The notes under the pieces are model-generated. The model was not told where the DNA came from. It ran no database searches and worked only from the letters and a program-made list of their open reading frames with translations. From Pseudomonas simiae (lineage in GTDB: Bacteria; Pseudomonadota; Gammaproteobacteria; Pseudomonadales; Pseudomonadaceae), in assembly GCF_900111895.1 (NCBI RefSeq), contig NZ_FOKB01000003.1, positions 248,001 through 312,000 on the forward strand: a DNA stretch of 64,000 nt, read 5' to 3'. A program made the position numbers and the translations under genes. Of this stretch, positions 8,735-18,575 are shown one piece after another; position 1 is the stretch's first letter, and each line of letters opens with the position of its first letter.

Positions 8735-8826
8735 GTGTGGGAGCTGGCTTGCCTGCGATAGCGATGTATCAGTCAACGGATTGGCTGACTGGCACGCCGC
8801 TATCACAGGCAAGCCAGCTCCCACAT
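8735..8826. repeat. REP inverted pair (REPIN)
   Basis: GTGTGGGAGCTGGCTTGCCT then GCGATAGCG, and the inverse CGCTATCACAGGCAAGCCAG then CTCCCACAT, flank a region containing AGTCAACGGATTGGCTGACT, itself an imperfect palindrome. One arm has a G-to-A change (ATCACAGG instead of ATCGCAGG). It lies between yggT and metX. Confidence 0.9.
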
Positions 8827-8925
8827 TTTGTATCTGCATATTGAATTCAATCCTGGCCGGCCTTTGCTTGCCGCTGGGTGCAGCGGTCTTTAGACTTACG
8901 CCTCATTTAAACGAGAGCAGGGTCG

Positions 8926-10065
8926 ATGCCAACTGCCTTCCCCCCCGATTCTGTTGGACTGGTCGTGCCCCAAGTGGCGCACTTCAGCGAACCGCTGGCC
9001 CTGGCCTGCGGGCGTGCGCTGCCTGCCTATGACTTGATCTATGAAACCTACGGCCAACTGAACGCCACGGCGAGCAACGCCGTGCTGATCTGCCACGCCT
9101 TGTCCGGCCATCATCACGCCGCCGGTTTCCATTCGGTCGACGAGCGCAAGCCCGGCTGGTGGGACAGTTGCATCGGCCCCGGCAAGCCCATCGACACCAA
9201 CAAGTTCTTCGTGGTCAGCCTGAACAACCTCGGCGGCTGCAACGGTTCCACCGGCCCGAGCAGTATCAACCCGGAAACCGGCAAGCCGTTCGGCGCCGAT
9301 TTCCCGGTACTGACCGTGGAAGACTGGGTGCACAGCCAGGCCCGCCTCGCCGACCTGCTCGGCATCAACCAGTGGGCCGCCGTGATCGGTGGCAGCCTGG
9401 GCGGCATGCAGGCGCTGCAATGGACCATCACCTACCCGGATCGCGTGCGCCATTGCCTGGCCATCGCCTCGGCCCCCAAGTTGTCGGCGCAGAACATCGC
9501 CTTCAACGAAGTGGCGCGCCAGGCGATCCTGACCGACCCGGAGTTCCACGGCGGTTCGTTCCAGGAAGCCGGTGTGATTCCCAAGCGCGGCCTGATGCTG
9601 GCGCGGATGGTCGGGCATATCACCTACCTGTCCGATGACTCCATGGGCGAGAAATTCGGCCGTGGCCTCAAGAGCGAGAAGCTCAACTACGACTTCCACA
9701 GCGTCGAGTTCCAAGTGGAAAGCTACCTGCGTTATCAGGGCGAGGAGTTCTCCGGGCGTTTCGACGCCAACACCTACCTGCTGATGACCAAGGCGTTGGA
9801 CTACTTCGACCCGGCGGCCAACTTTGATGACGACCTGGCGAAAACCTTCGAAGGCGCCACCGCCAAGTTCTGCGTGATGTCGTTCACCACCGACTGGCGC
9901 TTCTCGCCGGCCCGCTCCCGCGAGCTGGTGGATGCGCTGATGGCCGCGCGCAAGGACGTCTGCTACCTGGAAATCGATGCGCCGCAAGGCCACGACGCCT
10001 TCCTGATTCCGATCCCGCGTTATTTGCAGGCGTTCGGCAATTACATGAACCGGATTACTGTGTGA
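8926..10065 (+). CDS. metX: Homoserine O-succinyltransferase (MetX type)
   Basis: A 379-residue alpha/beta-hydrolase-fold acyltransferase activating L-homoserine for methionine synthesis. The nucleophile serine is in [13 protein letters not shown] (about residue 150), the acidic residue is in FTTDWRFSP, and the histidine is in [10 protein letters not shown] near residue 352. The [18 protein letters not shown] segment is typical of the family. MetX of Pseudomonas has been shown to prefer succinyl-CoA over acetyl-CoA despite its fold, so I call it a succinyltransferase. metW follows after 7 nt. Confidence 0.96.
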   Translation: MPTAFPPDSVGLVVPQVAHFSEPLALACGRALPAYDLIYETYGQLNATASNAVLICHALSGHHHAAGFHSVDERKPGWWDSCIGPGKPIDTNKFFVVSLNNLGGCNGSTGPSSINPETGKPFGADFPVLTVEDWVHSQARLADLLGINQWAAVIGGSLGGMQALQWTITYPDRVRHCLAIASAPKLSAQNIAFNEVARQAILTDPEFHGGSFQEAGVIPKRGLMLARMVGHITYLSDDSMGEKFGRGLKSEKLNYDFHSVEFQVESYLRYQGEEFSGRFDANTYLLMTKALDYFDPAANFDDDLAKTFEGATAKFCVMSFTTDWRFSPARSRELVDALMAARKDVCYLEIDAPQGHDAFLIPIPRYLQAFGNYMNRITV

Positions 10066-10072
10066 GAACGCC

Positions 10073-10693
10073 ATGAGAGCCGACCTGGAAATCATCCAAG
10101 AATGGATCCCCGCCGGCAGCCGCGTGCTCGACCTGGGCTGCGGCGATGGCGAACTGCTGAGCTGGCTGCGCGACAACAAGCAAGTCACCGGCTACGGCCT
10201 GGAAAACGACCCGGACAACATCGCCCAGTGCGTGGCCAAGGGCATCAACGTAATCGAGCAGGACCTGGACAAGGGCCTCGGCAACTTTGCCAGCAACAGC
10301 TTCGACATCGTGGTGATGACCCAGGCCCTGCAGGCGGTGCACTATCCGGACCGGATCCTCGACGAAATGCTGCGCGTCGGCCGCCAGTGCATCATCACCT
10401 TCCCCAACTTCGGCCACTGGCGCTGCCGCTGGTACCTGGCCACCAAGGGCCGCATGCCGGTGTCGGATTTCCTGCCCTACACCTGGTACAACACGCCGAA
10501 CATCCACTTCTGCACCTTCGAAGACTTCGAAGCCTTGTGTGGCGAGCGTGAAGCCAAGGTGATCAACCGCCTTGCCGTCGATCAACAGCACCGCCACGGC
10601 TGGGCGAGTAAGCTATGGCCCAACTTGTTGGGTGAAATTGGTATTTACCGGGTCAGCAGTCCTGGCCTGACCGACCACAAGATTGCCGTCTAA
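10073..10693 (+). CDS. metW: Methionine biosynthesis protein MetW
   Basis: A 206-residue class I SAM-methyltransferase-like protein. The SAM loop SRVLDLGCGDGELLSWL is at residues 16-32, and FDIVVMTQALQAVHYPDRIL is the acidic loop region. ITFPNFGHWRCR, TWYNTPNIHFCTFEDFEALC and the rest of the protein are strongly MetW-like. MetW forms a complex with MetX and is needed for full homoserine acyltransferase activity in pseudomonads; its own chemistry is uncertain. The gene is 7 nt behind metX and 21 nt ahead of a DUF4426 gene. Confidence 0.96.
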   Translation: MRADLEIIQEWIPAGSRVLDLGCGDGELLSWLRDNKQVTGYGLENDPDNIAQCVAKGINVIEQDLDKGLGNFASNSFDIVVMTQALQAVHYPDRILDEMLRVGRQCIITFPNFGHWRCRWYLATKGRMPVSDFLPYTWYNTPNIHFCTFEDFEALCGEREAKVINRLAVDQQHRHGWASKLWPNLLGEIGIYRVSSPGLTDHKIAV

Positions 10694-10714
10694 TCATCTT
10701 CAAGAGGGACGCTC

Positions 10715-11149
10715 ATGAGTCGTTTGGCTATTTTTCTATTGACCGCCTGCCTGGGCGCCAGCGCCATGGCCGCGGACGCTATAGACGCTAACCGCAAGAA
10801 AGACTTCGGTGATATCACCGTGCACTACAACACCTTCACCTCCAGCTTCCTGCAACCGGAAACCGCCCAGGCTGTGGGCGTGGTACGCAGCAAGGAAAAG
10901 GGCTTGATCAACGTGACAGTGATCAAGGGCGTGACCCCGGTGGCCGCGCAGGTCACAGGCACCATCAAGGACCTGGGCGGCAAGAGCGAGATCCTTACCT
11001 TCAAGCAAATCAACGAAAAAGGCGGCGTCAACTATCTCGCGCCCTACTCCGTGACCCAGCGGGAATACAAGACGTTTACCATCAACGTTGAAACCGGCGG
11101 CAAAGCCCATAGCTTCCAATTCAACCAAGAACTGTTCCCGGCCGAATGA
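10715..11149 (+). CDS. DUF4426 domain-containing periplasmic protein
   Basis: A 144-residue protein with a Sec signal peptide (residues 1-20, ending SAMAADA). The mature part is predicted beta-rich: [20 protein letters not shown], then [10 protein letters not shown] and [11 protein letters not shown]. The family is confined mainly to gamma-proteobacteria and has no assigned role. A GAGGGAC ribosome-binding site precedes the ATG. It is embedded between metW and rdgB, and its stop overlaps the rdgB start, so it is translated within the metXW-rdgB-hemW unit. Confidence 0.88.
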   Translation: MSRLAIFLLTACLGASAMAADAIDANRKKDFGDITVHYNTFTSSFLQPETAQAVGVVRSKEKGLINVTVIKGVTPVAAQVTGTIKDLGGKSEILTFKQINEKGGVNYLAPYSVTQREYKTFTINVETGGKAHSFQFNQELFPAE

Positions 11150-11742
11150 TGAACCTTACTCAACTCGTACTGGCCAGCCATAACGCCGGCAAACTCAAAG
11201 AGCTGCAGGCGATGCTCGGCGACGCCGTGCAACTGCGCTCCATTGGCGAATTCAGCCAGGTGGAGCCGGAAGAGACCGGCTTGTCCTTCGTCGAGAACGC
11301 CATCCTCAAGGCACGCAACGCTGCACGCATTTCCGGCCTGCCGGCGCTGGCGGATGACTCGGGCCTGGCGGTGGACTTCCTCGGCGGCGCCCCTGGCATC
11401 TACTCGGCGCGTTATGCCGACGGCAAGGGCGACGCCGCCAACAACGCCAAACTGCTGAATGCGCTCAAGGACGTGCCGGACGCCGAGCGTGGCGCGCAGT
11501 TCGTCTGTGTGCTGGCTTTGGTGCGCCACGCCGATGACCCGCTGCCTATCCTGTGCGAAGGCCTGTGGCACGGGCGCATCCTGCATGCGGCCAGCGGTGA
11601 ACAGGGTTTTGGCTATGACCCGCTGTTCTGGGTGCCGGAGCGCAATGTCTCCAGCGCCGAACTGAGCCCGGCCGACAAGAACCAGATCAGCCACCGTGCT
11701 CGCGCAATGGATTTGCTGCGCCAACGCTTGAGCCTGAAATGA
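11146..11742 (+). CDS. rdgB: dITP/XTP pyrophosphatase (Ham1 family)
   Basis: A 198-residue enzyme that hydrolyses non-canonical purine nucleoside triphosphates to monophosphates and pyrophosphate, keeping hypoxanthine and xanthine out of DNA. Motifs are [13 protein letters not shown] (residues 8-20), [15 protein letters not shown] with the catalytic aspartates, [11 protein letters not shown] and [15 protein letters not shown] near residue 153. Two adjacent ATGs (11146, 11149) could serve as start. Both overlap the upstream stop, and its own stop overlaps hemW by ATGA. Confidence 0.97.
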   Translation: MMNLTQLVLASHNAGKLKELQAMLGDAVQLRSIGEFSQVEPEETGLSFVENAILKARNAARISGLPALADDSGLAVDFLGGAPGIYSARYADGKGDAANNAKLLNALKDVPDAERGAQFVCVLALVRHADDPLPILCEGLWHGRILHAASGEQGFGYDPLFWVPERNVSSAELSPADKNQISHRARAMDLLRQRLSLK

Positions 11743-12941
11743 CCCAGAACACCTCTGCGCAGCCGCTGATCCACGGCGGCGCGCAAACACCTCGGGCGGC
11801 CTTGCCGGTACTGCCGCCCCTGTCGCTGTATATCCACATTCCGTGGTGCGTGCGCAAATGCCCTTATTGCGACTTCAACTCCCACACCGCCAGTAAAGTG
11901 CTGCCGGAAGAAGAGTATGTGGACGCACTGCTGGCCGACCTCGATCAGGACCTGCACGCCGTGTACGGTCGCGAGCTGAGTTCGATCTTCTTTGGCGGCG
12001 GTACGCCAAGCCTGTTCAGCGCCGCCGCATTGGGCCGCCTGCTCAAGGGTGTGCAAGCGCGTATCCCGTTTGCCAGTGATATCGAAATCACCCTGGAAGC
12101 CAACCCAGGGACGTTCGAGCAAGAGAAGTTCGTGGCCTATCGCACGCTGGGGATCAACCGCCTGTCCATTGGCATCCAGAGCTTCCAGCAGGAAAAACTC
12201 CAGGTCCTCGGCCGCATCCACAATGGCGACGAAGCCGTGCGCGCCGCCGGCATGGCGCGTCAGGCCGGATTCGACAACTTCAACCTGGACCTGATGCACG
12301 GTTTGCCCGATCAGTCCCTGGACGACGCCCTGAGCGACCTGCGCCAGGCCATCGCGCTGAGGCCGACGCACCTGTCCTGGTATCAACTGACCCTGGAGCC
12401 CAACACCGTATTCTGGAACCAGCCGCCTGCGCTGCCGGAAGACGACACATTGTGGGACATCCAGGAGGCCGGCCAGGCGCTGCTCGCCGAACACGGTTAC
12501 GCGCAATATGAAGTGTCGGCCTACGCACAACCGGGTCGCCCGGCGCGGCACAACCTGAATTACTGGAGCTTCGGCGACTTTATCGGCATCGGCGCCGGTG
12601 CCCACGGCAAGCTTAGCCACCCCGACGGGCGCATCGTGCGCACCTGGAAGACCCGAGCACCGAAGGACTACCTCAACCCGGCCAAAAGCTTCCAGGCCGG
12701 CGCGAAAGAACTGACCAACGAAGAACTGCCGTTCGAATTCCTGATGAACGCCTTGCGCCTCACCGACGGCGTCGAGGCCAAGCTCTACGCCGAGCGTACC
12801 GGCCTGGAGCTGGCCAGCCTGGATGAAGGCCGTCGCGAGGCAGAACAAAGTGGCTTAATGCAGGTCGAACCGTCACGCCTGGCGGCGACCGACCGTGGGC
12901 AACTCTTTCTCAATGACCTGTTGCAGAAGTTTTTGAGCTGA
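11739..12941 (+). CDS. hemW: Radical SAM heme chaperone HemW
   Basis: A 400-residue protein. The radical SAM cluster motif is [18 protein letters not shown] (about residues 32-49), with [30 protein letters not shown] and [12 protein letters not shown] downstream. It resembles oxygen-independent coproporphyrinogen oxidase HemN but is shorter, and family work assigns it to heme delivery into respiratory proteins. The C-terminal HemW domain (about residues 300-390) is complete. It starts inside the rdgB stop codon. Confidence 0.95.
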   Translation: MTQNTSAQPLIHGGAQTPRAALPVLPPLSLYIHIPWCVRKCPYCDFNSHTASKVLPEEEYVDALLADLDQDLHAVYGRELSSIFFGGGTPSLFSAAALGRLLKGVQARIPFASDIEITLEANPGTFEQEKFVAYRTLGINRLSIGIQSFQQEKLQVLGRIHNGDEAVRAAGMARQAGFDNFNLDLMHGLPDQSLDDALSDLRQAIALRPTHLSWYQLTLEPNTVFWNQPPALPEDDTLWDIQEAGQALLAEHGYAQYEVSAYAQPGRPARHNLNYWSFGDFIGIGAGAHGKLSHPDGRIVRTWKTRAPKDYLNPAKSFQAGAKELTNEELPFEFLMNALRLTDGVEAKLYAERTGLELASLDEGRREAEQSGLMQVEPSRLAATDRGQLFLNDLLQKFLS

Positions 12942-12960
12942 TCGCTCTTAAGGAAATCGA

Positions 12961-13284
12961 ATGGATTTGGTACTCGACCTGCTCGCCACCGTATCCCGCT
13001 GGAGCCGTAGCAACCTGTCGGAAATCTCCCTGGCCCTTGTGGGCTGCCTGCTGGTGCTGTTTGGCGCCGATATCAAGGGTTGGGTGGAAGCGCGTTTGGG
13101 CAGCGTCGCAGGCGCATTGCGCGTCCCGTTAATGGCGTTGCTGTGCATGATCGGCAGCGGCGCGGCGCTGATCTACGCCACGCCGTGGATTGTGCGGGGG
13201 TTGAGCCAGTTCAATAACTACAGCCTGGCGCCGGTGTTGGTGGTGGTGCTGGTGTTGATTGGCGTAGTCGCTGACCGCCGCTGA
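12961..13284 (+). CDS. DUF3392 domain-containing membrane protein
   Basis: A 107-residue protein with three hydrophobic segments (about residues 20-38, 52-72 and 83-104) and short basic loops, so probably inner-membrane. The polar segment RWSRSNLSEIS precedes the first helix. The family has no assigned function. It lies 19 nt after hemW on the same strand and is probably the last gene of that operon; a REP pair follows. Confidence 0.85.
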   Translation: MDLVLDLLATVSRWSRSNLSEISLALVGCLLVLFGADIKGWVEARLGSVAGALRVPLMALLCMIGSGAALIYATPWIVRGLSQFNNYSLAPVLVVVLVLIGVVADRR

Positions 13285-13306
13285 CCTCCGCTACAACACA
13301 GAAGCA

Positions 13307-13400
13307 AATGTGAGAGCGGGCTTGCTCGCGAATACGGTGGATCAGTCGACATTTTCAGTGACTGACACACCGCATTCGCGAGCAAGCCCGCTCCCACATT
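13307..13400. repeat. REP inverted pair (REPIN)
   Basis: AATGTGAGAGCGGGCTTGCT then CGCGAATACGG faces CCGCATTCGCGAGCAAGCCC then GCTCCCACATT. The left copy has GTGAGAGC in place of GTGGGAGC. It separates the convergent DUF3392 and trmB genes. Confidence 0.9.
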
Positions 13401-13428
13401 GTTGACTGCATTCCAAGCGAGTGGCCTG

Positions 13429-14157
13429 TCAGTCAACCTTTTCGAATTTCAGATCCCACACCCCATGCCCCAACCGCTCGCCGCGGCGTTCGAACTTGGT
13501 GATCGGGCGCTCAGCCGGGCGTGGCACGCATTTGCCGTCTTCGGCGATGTTGCGGTAGCCAGGGGCGACGTTCATCACTTCCAGCATGTATTCCGCGTAG
13601 GGTTCCCAGTCGGTGGCCATGTGCAGAATGCCGCCGACCTTGAGCTTGCTGCGTACCAGCTCCGCGAAGGAGGCCTGGACGATACGGCGCTTGTGGTGAC
13701 GGGCTTTGTGCCATGGGTCGGGGAAGAACAGCATCAGGCGGTCGAGGCTGTTGTCGGCGATGCAGCGGTTGAGCACTTCGATCGCGTCGCAGTCGTAGAC
13801 CCGCAAGTTAGTCAGGCCTTGGGTCAGCACGCCGTTGAGCAGCGCGCCAACACCTGGACGGTGCACTTCCACACCAATGAAGTCCTGGTCCGGCGCAGCG
13901 GCGGCCATTTCCAGCAGGGAGTGGCCCATGCCGAAGCCGATTTCCAGGGAACGCGGGGCCGAACGGCCGAACACCTGATCGTAGTCCACCGGCGCGTCGG
14001 CCAGGGGCAACACGTACAGCGGCGCACCTTGCTCCAGGCCTTTTTGCTGGCCTTCGGTCATGCGACCAGCACGCATCACAAAACTCTTGATGCGGCGGTG
14101 CTTGGACTCGTCACCGGTTTCCAGGGTGTTCGGCGTTTCGTTTGATTCAGTCATCAA
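13429..14157 (-). CDS. trmB: tRNA (guanine-N7)-methyltransferase TrmB
   Basis: A 242-residue SAM-dependent enzyme that makes 7-methylguanosine at position 46 of tRNA. The SAM-binding segment is [15 protein letters not shown] (about residue 70). [16 protein letters not shown] follows, and [18 protein letters not shown] is the family signature with the substrate-binding aspartate. The N-terminal 30 residues are polar and variable. It lies 6 nt downstream of thiG on the reverse strand and is probably co-transcribed with it. Confidence 0.97.
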   Translation of the reverse strand: MMTESNETPNTLETGDESKHRRIKSFVMRAGRMTEGQQKGLEQGAPLYVLPLADAPVDYDQVFGRSAPRSLEIGFGMGHSLLEMAAAAPDQDFIGVEVHRPGVGALLNGVLTQGLTNLRVYDCDAIEVLNRCIADNSLDRLMLFFPDPWHKARHHKRRIVQASFAELVRSKLKVGGILHMATDWEPYAEYMLEVMNVAPGYRNIAEDGKCVPRPAERPITKFERRGERLGHGVWDLKFEKVD

Positions 14158-14163
14158 TGGCTC

Positions 14164-14958
14164 TTACTTGATCAGACCATCCAGCGGCGAGGAGGCGCTG
14201 GCGTAGAGTTTTTTCGGCATGCGACCGGCGAGGTAGGCCAGGCGGCCCGCGACGATGGCGTGATTCATGGCTTCGGCCATCATGACCGGTTGCTGGGCAT
14301 GGGCGATGGCGGAGTTCATCAGCACCGCGTCGCAGCCCAGTTCCATGGCGATGGTTGCGTCGGAGGCCGTGCCCACGCCCGCATCCACCAGCACCGGGAT
14401 CTTGGCTTCTTCGAGGATGATCTGCAGGTTGTAGGGATTGCAGATACCCAGGCCCGAGCCGATCAGACCGGCCAGCGGCATCACGGCAATGCAGCCGATT
14501 TCCGCCAACTGGCGCGCGATGATGGGGTCATCGCTGGTGTAGACCATCACGTCGAAACCTTCCTTGACCAGGGTTTCAGCGGCCTTGAGGGTTTCGATGA
14601 CGTTGGGGAACAGGGTTTTCTGGTCGGCCAGCACTTCCAGCTTCACCAGGTTGTGGCCGTCGAGCAGCTCTCGGGCCAGGCGACAGGTGCGCACGGCTTC
14701 GATGGCGTCGTAGCAACCGGCGGTGTTCGGCAAAAAGGTGTAGCGATCCGGCGACAGCACTTCGAGCAGGTTTGGCTCGCCTTCGATCTGGCCGAGGTTG
14801 GTGCGGCGCACGGCGAAGGTCACGATCTCGGCGCCCGAGGCTTCGATGGCCAGACGGGTTTCTTCCATGTCGCGGTACTTGCCGGTGCCGACCAGCAGAC
14901 GGGACTGGTAGGTACGACCGGCCAGGACGAAAGGCTTGTCGCTACGAACGATGCTCAT
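14164..14958 (-). CDS. thiG: Thiazole synthase
   Basis: A 264-residue TIM-barrel enzyme that builds the thiazole phosphate of thiamine from 1-deoxyxylulose 5-phosphate, dehydroglycine and ThiS thiocarboxylate. Motifs are [20 protein letters not shown] at the N-terminus, [36 protein letters not shown] (Schiff-base lysine region), and the phosphate-binding [23 protein letters not shown]. thiS is 52 nt upstream on the same strand. No TPP riboswitch was visible ahead of thiS. Confidence 0.98.
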   Translation of the reverse strand: MSIVRSDKPFVLAGRTYQSRLLVGTGKYRDMEETRLAIEASGAEIVTFAVRRTNLGQIEGEPNLLEVLSPDRYTFLPNTAGCYDAIEAVRTCRLARELLDGHNLVKLEVLADQKTLFPNVIETLKAAETLVKEGFDVMVYTSDDPIIARQLAEIGCIAVMPLAGLIGSGLGICNPYNLQIILEEAKIPVLVDAGVGTASDATIAMELGCDAVLMNSAIAHAQQPVMMAEAMNHAIVAGRLAYLAGRMPKKLYASASSPLDGLIK

Positions 14959-15010
14959 GGGAAATCCTCGAAATGGGGTGAGGTTCTGCAGAATTCAGGA
15001 AGCTACGCGA

Positions 15011-15211
15011 TTAGCCGCCGCCGATGGCGTGGACCACTTCGACCTGGTCACCCTCGGTGAGCGCAGTGTCGGCGTGCAGGCTACGCGGGACGATATCCAG
15101 GTTGAGTTCCACTGCGACGCGACGCCCGGTCAGGTCCAGGCGGGTCAGCAGGGCCGCAACAGTTTCGCCGTCGGGCAGTTCAAAGGATTCGCCGTTCAAC
15201 TGAATGCGCAT
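15011..15211 (-). CDS. thiS: Sulfur carrier protein ThiS
   Basis: A 66-residue ubiquitin-like protein ending in HAIGGG. Its C-terminal glycine is adenylated and converted to a thiocarboxylate that donates sulfur to ThiG. The beta-grasp core is visible in MRIQLNGESFELPDGETVAALL and DQVEVVHAIGGG. The frame is open much further upstream, but the ATG at 15211 gives the standard length; an ATG five codons earlier (15226) is possible. It precedes thiG by 52 nt. Confidence 0.95.
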   Translation of the reverse strand: MRIQLNGESFELPDGETVAALLTRLDLTGRRVAVELNLDIVPRSLHADTALTEGDQVEVVHAIGGG

Positions 15212-15282
15212 GCCACGGGCCGCCATCGTTTTAAGGGGCCCGCATTCTAGCCCGATTGGGGTTGCTGGCCCAAGCCCCTTGG

Positions 15283-15660
15283 TCAGGCGGCCTGTAGACG
15301 CCACGCTGCCAAACCGAGGAAAAACCAGCCCAGCAGGAAGGCCAGCCCGCCAAACGGGGTGATGATCCCGAGTTTGCTGATTCCGGTCAGGGTCAGCACG
15401 TACAGGCTGCCGGAGAACAGCAGGATGCCAAGGGTAAACGAGATGCCTGCCCAGCTGACCAATCGGCCAGGAATATGTGCCGCCAGCAACGCCACGCCGA
15501 ACAATGCCAGGGTGTGCACCAACTGGTAGGTCACGCCGGTGTGGAAGATCGCCAGGTACTCGGCGCTCAGGCGGTTTTTCAGGCCATGGGCGGCGAACGC
15601 GCCGAGAGCGACACCCGTGAAGCCGAAAAAGGCAGCCAACATCAGAAAGCCACGCAACAT
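15283..15660 (-). CDS. DUF423 domain-containing membrane protein (YgdD-like)
   Basis: A 125-residue protein with four hydrophobic helices, the typical DUF423 architecture. It starts MLRGFLMLAAFFGFTGVALG, followed by the conserved AFAAHGLKNRLS segment, FHTGVTYQLVHTLALFGVALL and SGSLYVLTLTG. The family is widespread, membrane-embedded and uncharacterised. It is divergent from mtgA (74 nt) and 71 nt upstream of thiS on the same strand. Confidence 0.9.
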   Translation of the reverse strand: MLRGFLMLAAFFGFTGVALGAFAAHGLKNRLSAEYLAIFHTGVTYQLVHTLALFGVALLAAHIPGRLVSWAGISFTLGILLFSGSLYVLTLTGISKLGIITPFGGLAFLLGWFFLGLAAWRLQAA

Positions 15661-15672
15661 GAGGAACTCCAG

Positions 15673-15701
15673 TCAGACTCAAAGGGCCGGGTCTGTATAA
15701 T
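15673..15701 (+). promoter_or_regulatory. Probable sigma-70 promoter for mtgA
   Basis: A consensus TATAAT at 15696-15701 is preceded by TG (extended -10), with a poor -35 match (TCAGAC) 17 nt upstream. The mtgA ATG lies 34 nt after the -10. Confidence 0.55.
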
Positions 15702-15734
15702 GGCCCGCTCAACGGGTTCGGCCAAGCCATCTCT

Positions 15735-16457
15735 ATGCTGCGTCTCCTTTTCAAACGCTTTCTCAACGTCGTGAAATGGTTTGCCATCGGCAGTGTGCTG
15801 CTGGTGCTGCTGTTTCGTGTCGTCCCGCCGCCCTTCACCGCGCTGATGGTAGAGCGCAAGGTCGAATCCTGGTTCGACGGCGAGCCCATTGACCTGCAGC
15901 GCAGCTGGGTGCCGTGGGATGAGATCTCCGATGACCTCAAAGTGGCGGTGATGGCCGGTGAAGACCAGCGTTTCCCGCAGCATTGGGGTTTTGATTTCGG
16001 CGCGATCCAGGCGGCCATCCTGCACAACGAGCGCGGTGGCTCGATCCGCGGCGCCAGTACGTTGAGCCAGCAGGTGTCGAAGAACCTGTTCCTGTGGGCC
16101 GGCCGCAGTTATCTGCGCAAAGGGCTGGAAGCCTGGTTTACCGGGTTGATCGAGGTGTTGTGGCCCAAGCAACGGATCCTTGAGGTCTACCTCAACAGCG
16201 TTGAATGGGATGAAGGGGTGTTTGGTGCGGAAGCGGCTGCACGGCATCACTTTGGGGTCAGCGCCAAGGGTCTTTCACGGCAGCAGGCCAGCTATCTGGC
16301 TGCCGTATTGCCTAACCCGCGGGTCTGGAGTGCCAGTCATCCGACGGCGTATGTGGCAAGGCGCGCGGCGTGGATTCGGCAGCAGATGAGCCAGTTGGGT
16401 GGGGATGGATATCTGGTTGAGTTGAATAACGCCCGCAAGGCCCCTTGGTCCGACTGA
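15735..16457 (+). CDS. mtgA: Monofunctional biosynthetic peptidoglycan transglycosylase
   Basis: A 240-residue GT51 glycosyltransferase that polymerises lipid II into glycan strands on the periplasmic face. A single N-terminal membrane anchor (about residues 13-32) precedes the catalytic domain. The catalytic glutamate is in [16 protein letters not shown] (about residue 78), followed by [17 protein letters not shown] and [22 protein letters not shown]. No transpeptidase domain is present. A strong bidirectional terminator separates it from rpoH. Confidence 0.96.
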   Translation: MLRLLFKRFLNVVKWFAIGSVLLVLLFRVVPPPFTALMVERKVESWFDGEPIDLQRSWVPWDEISDDLKVAVMAGEDQRFPQHWGFDFGAIQAAILHNERGGSIRGASTLSQQVSKNLFLWAGRSYLRKGLEAWFTGLIEVLWPKQRILEVYLNSVEWDEGVFGAEAAARHHFGVSAKGLSRQQASYLAAVLPNPRVWSASHPTAYVARRAAWIRQQMSQLGGDGYLVELNNARKAPWSD

Positions 16458-16513
16458 CCCAACCTCTCTCGCCAGGGCTCGACAGCTGTTACGGTCACTA
16501 AATAGACGCAAAC

Positions 16514-16549
16514 AAAAATGCCCCGATCTTTTGATCGGGGCATTTTTTT
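16514..16549. terminator. Bidirectional Rho-independent terminator between mtgA and rpoH
   Basis: ATGCCCCGATC and GATCGGGGCAT form an 11-bp stem with a TTTT loop. Flanking A and T runs make it a good terminator in both directions. It ends the convergent mtgA and rpoH transcripts. Confidence 0.92.
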
Positions 16550-16565
16550 GGTTTTTCGCAGCGTT

Positions 16566-17420
16566 TTAGGCGGCGATCGACAACTTCAGCTTGTTCATCG
16601 CGCTTTTCTCAAGCTGACGAATCCGCTCGGCCGACACGTTGTACTTCTGCGCCAGGTCGTGCAGCGTGGCTTTTTCTTCCGCCAGCCAACGCTGGTAGAG
16701 GATGTCACGGCTGCGGTCGTCCAGCACTTCCAGCGCTTCGTGCAGGTTGTGATTGGAGTTGTCGCTCCAGTCGGCGTCTTCCAGTTGACGCGCCGGGTCG
16801 TACCGGTGGTCTTCCAGGTAGTTGGCCGGCGATTGGAAGGCGCTGTCGTCGTCCGCTTCGGCGGCCGGGTCGAAGGCCATGTCATGGCCGGTCAGGCGGC
16901 TTTCCATCTCACGCACTTCACGGGGTTCCACACCGAGGCTTTCGGCCACGCGGTGGACTTCCTCGTTGTTCAGCCACGCCAGACGTTTCTTCTGGCTGCG
17001 CAGATTGAAGAACAGCTTGCGCTGGGCCTTGGTGGTCGCGACTTTCACAATGCGCCAGTTGCGCAGGATGAACTCGTGGATTTCCGCCTTGATCCAGTGC
17101 ACAGCAAACGACACCAGACGCACACCCATTTCAGGGTTGAAACGTTTCACGGCCTTCATCAGGCCGACGTTGCCTTCCTGGATCAGGTCAGCCTGGGCCA
17201 GGCCGTAGCCACTGTAGCTACGGGCGATATGTACGACAAAACGCAGGTGGGCGAGCACCATCTGCCGAGCCGCCCCCAAATCCTGCTCATAGTAGAGACT
17301 CTCGGCCAGTTCACGCTCCTGCTCAGGCGTCAGCAATGGAATGCTGTTGACCGTGTGCACGTAGGCTTCCAGGTTCGCACCCGGGACCAAGGCATAGGCA
17401 GGTTGCAAAGAAGTGGTCAT
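16566..17420 (-). CDS. rpoH: RNA polymerase heat-shock sigma factor RpoH (sigma-32)
   Basis: A 284-residue group 3 sigma factor. Region 2 holds [20 protein letters not shown] and [20 protein letters not shown]. The RpoH box [15 protein letters not shown] (about residues 130-145) is diagnostic, and region 4 carries the helix-turn-helix [19 protein letters not shown]. The start is the ATG at 17420 ([14 protein letters not shown]); the frame runs 24 codons further but that part is not family-like. It follows ftsY-ftsE-ftsX after 129 nt, as in E. coli, and probably has its own promoters in that gap. Translation control by mRNA folding is known in E. coli but I cannot judge it here. Confidence 0.97.
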   Translation of the reverse strand: MTTSLQPAYALVPGANLEAYVHTVNSIPLLTPEQERELAESLYYEQDLGAARQMVLAHLRFVVHIARSYSGYGLAQADLIQEGNVGLMKAVKRFNPEMGVRLVSFAVHWIKAEIHEFILRNWRIVKVATTKAQRKLFFNLRSQKKRLAWLNNEEVHRVAESLGVEPREVREMESRLTGHDMAFDPAAEADDDSAFQSPANYLEDHRYDPARQLEDADWSDNSNHNLHEALEVLDDRSRDILYQRWLAEEKATLHDLAQKYNVSAERIRQLEKSAMNKLKLSIAA

Positions 17421-17549
17421 ACGAAAAAACCTCCGACTCACATAACTCGTGCAGTGAAGCACTGCGAAAATTGACCGGGAACCGTAGGACAAGTTCCCTA
17501 AACCACCAATACGGTCAATACAAACGAAACCACATTAATCTGACATTAA

Positions 17550-18575
17550 CTACTTCGGTGCCAACTCGCGTAAATGACGAGCGACCGCAATCCACGCACC
17601 GATATACCCCAACAATACCGCGCCAAGCAAGAGACTCAGACCATCGGCTACCGGCACACCGGCCAGTGCGAAATCACTGCCGTAGAGTCCGGCAAGCCCG
17701 ACAACCGCGTCGTTCAGCCAGTCCAGGCCAAATGCCAGCACGCACCAGGACAAAATCCCGGCGCCGAAGCCATAAAGCGCGCCCATGTACAGAAAAGGAC
17801 GACGCACATAGCTGTCCGTGCCGCCGACCAGTTTAATCACTTCTATCTCGGTGCGACGGTTTTCAATATGAAGACGAATGGTATTACCTATCACCAAAAG
17901 TAATGCAGACACCAACAGCACCGTCAGGCCGAACACAAAGCGGTCGCCCAGCTTGAGGATGGCCGCCAGGCGCTCTACCCAGACTAGATCAAGTTGCGCC
18001 TGTTGCACCTTGGGCATCTCTGCGAGTTTTTGTCGCAGGGCTTCCAGCGCCGGCTTGTCGACCTCATTCGGCGTTACCAGCACCACACCCGGCAGCGGGT
18101 TCTGCGGCAGCTCCTTGAGCGCCTCGCCCAGGCCGGATTGTTGCTGGAACTCCTCAAGGGCCTGATCGCGGCTGATGTACTCGGCATCCGCCACGCCTGG
18201 AATGTTCTTGATGTCGTCGCGCAACGCTTCGCCATCTTTGGCGCTGGCATCGATGTTCAGGTACAGGGAAATCTGCGCTGCGCGCTGCCATGAACCGCCC
18301 AGGCGCTCCACATTATTGAGCAGCAGCGACAGGCCCATCGGCAGGCTCAGGGCCACCGCCATTACCAGGCAGGTGAAAAAGCTGCCGATCGGCTGCTTGC
18401 CCAGGCGGCGCAGACTGTCGACCAGGCTGGCGCGATGGCTTTCGATCCAGGCGCGCAGCAAGGTACTGAAGTCCGGGCCGTCATCGTCGTGATCGTGTTT
18501 TTTCTTCGGTGGTTGCGGGTCGGCCGGTTTCGGCGCCACGCGCTCGGAAACTTTAGGGCTGCGTGTCGCACTCAT
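17550..18575 (-). CDS. ftsX: Cell division protein FtsX
   Basis: A 341-residue integral membrane protein with four helices. A basic, proline-rich cytosolic N-terminus (first 60 residues, with KKKHDHDDDG) leads to the first helix near FFTCLVMAVALSLPMGLSLL. A periplasmic domain of about 110 residues follows, and then three helices including the FtsX domain around VFGLTVLLVSALLLVIGNTIRLHIENRRTE. With FtsE it forms a complex that activates periplasmic amidase regulators during septation rather than a classic transporter. Its start overlaps the ftsE stop (ATGA). Confidence 0.96.
   Translation of the reverse strand: MSATRSPKVSERVAPKPADPQPPKKKHDHDDDGPDFSTLLRAWIESHRASLVDSLRRLGKQPIGSFFTCLVMAVALSLPMGLSLLLNNVERLGGSWQRAAQISLYLNIDASAKDGEALRDDIKNIPGVADAEYISRDQALEEFQQQSGLGEALKELPQNPLPGVVLVTPNEVDKPALEALRQKLAEMPKVQQAQLDLVWVERLAAILKLGDRFVFGLTVLLVSALLLVIGNTIRLHIENRRTEIEVIKLVGGTDSYVRRPFLYMGALYGFGAGILSWCVLAFGLDWLNDAVVGLAGLYGSDFALAGVPVADGLSLLLGAVLLGYIGAWIAVARHLRELAPK

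Noticed and set aside
8827..8925. A SAM or SAH riboswitch before metX
   Set aside because: Only about 100 nt remain after the REP pair and none of the known conserved motifs is recognisable.
15212..15282. A TPP riboswitch before thiS
   Set aside because: The segment is too short and lacks the CTGAGA and conserved helix pattern of thi-box RNAs.
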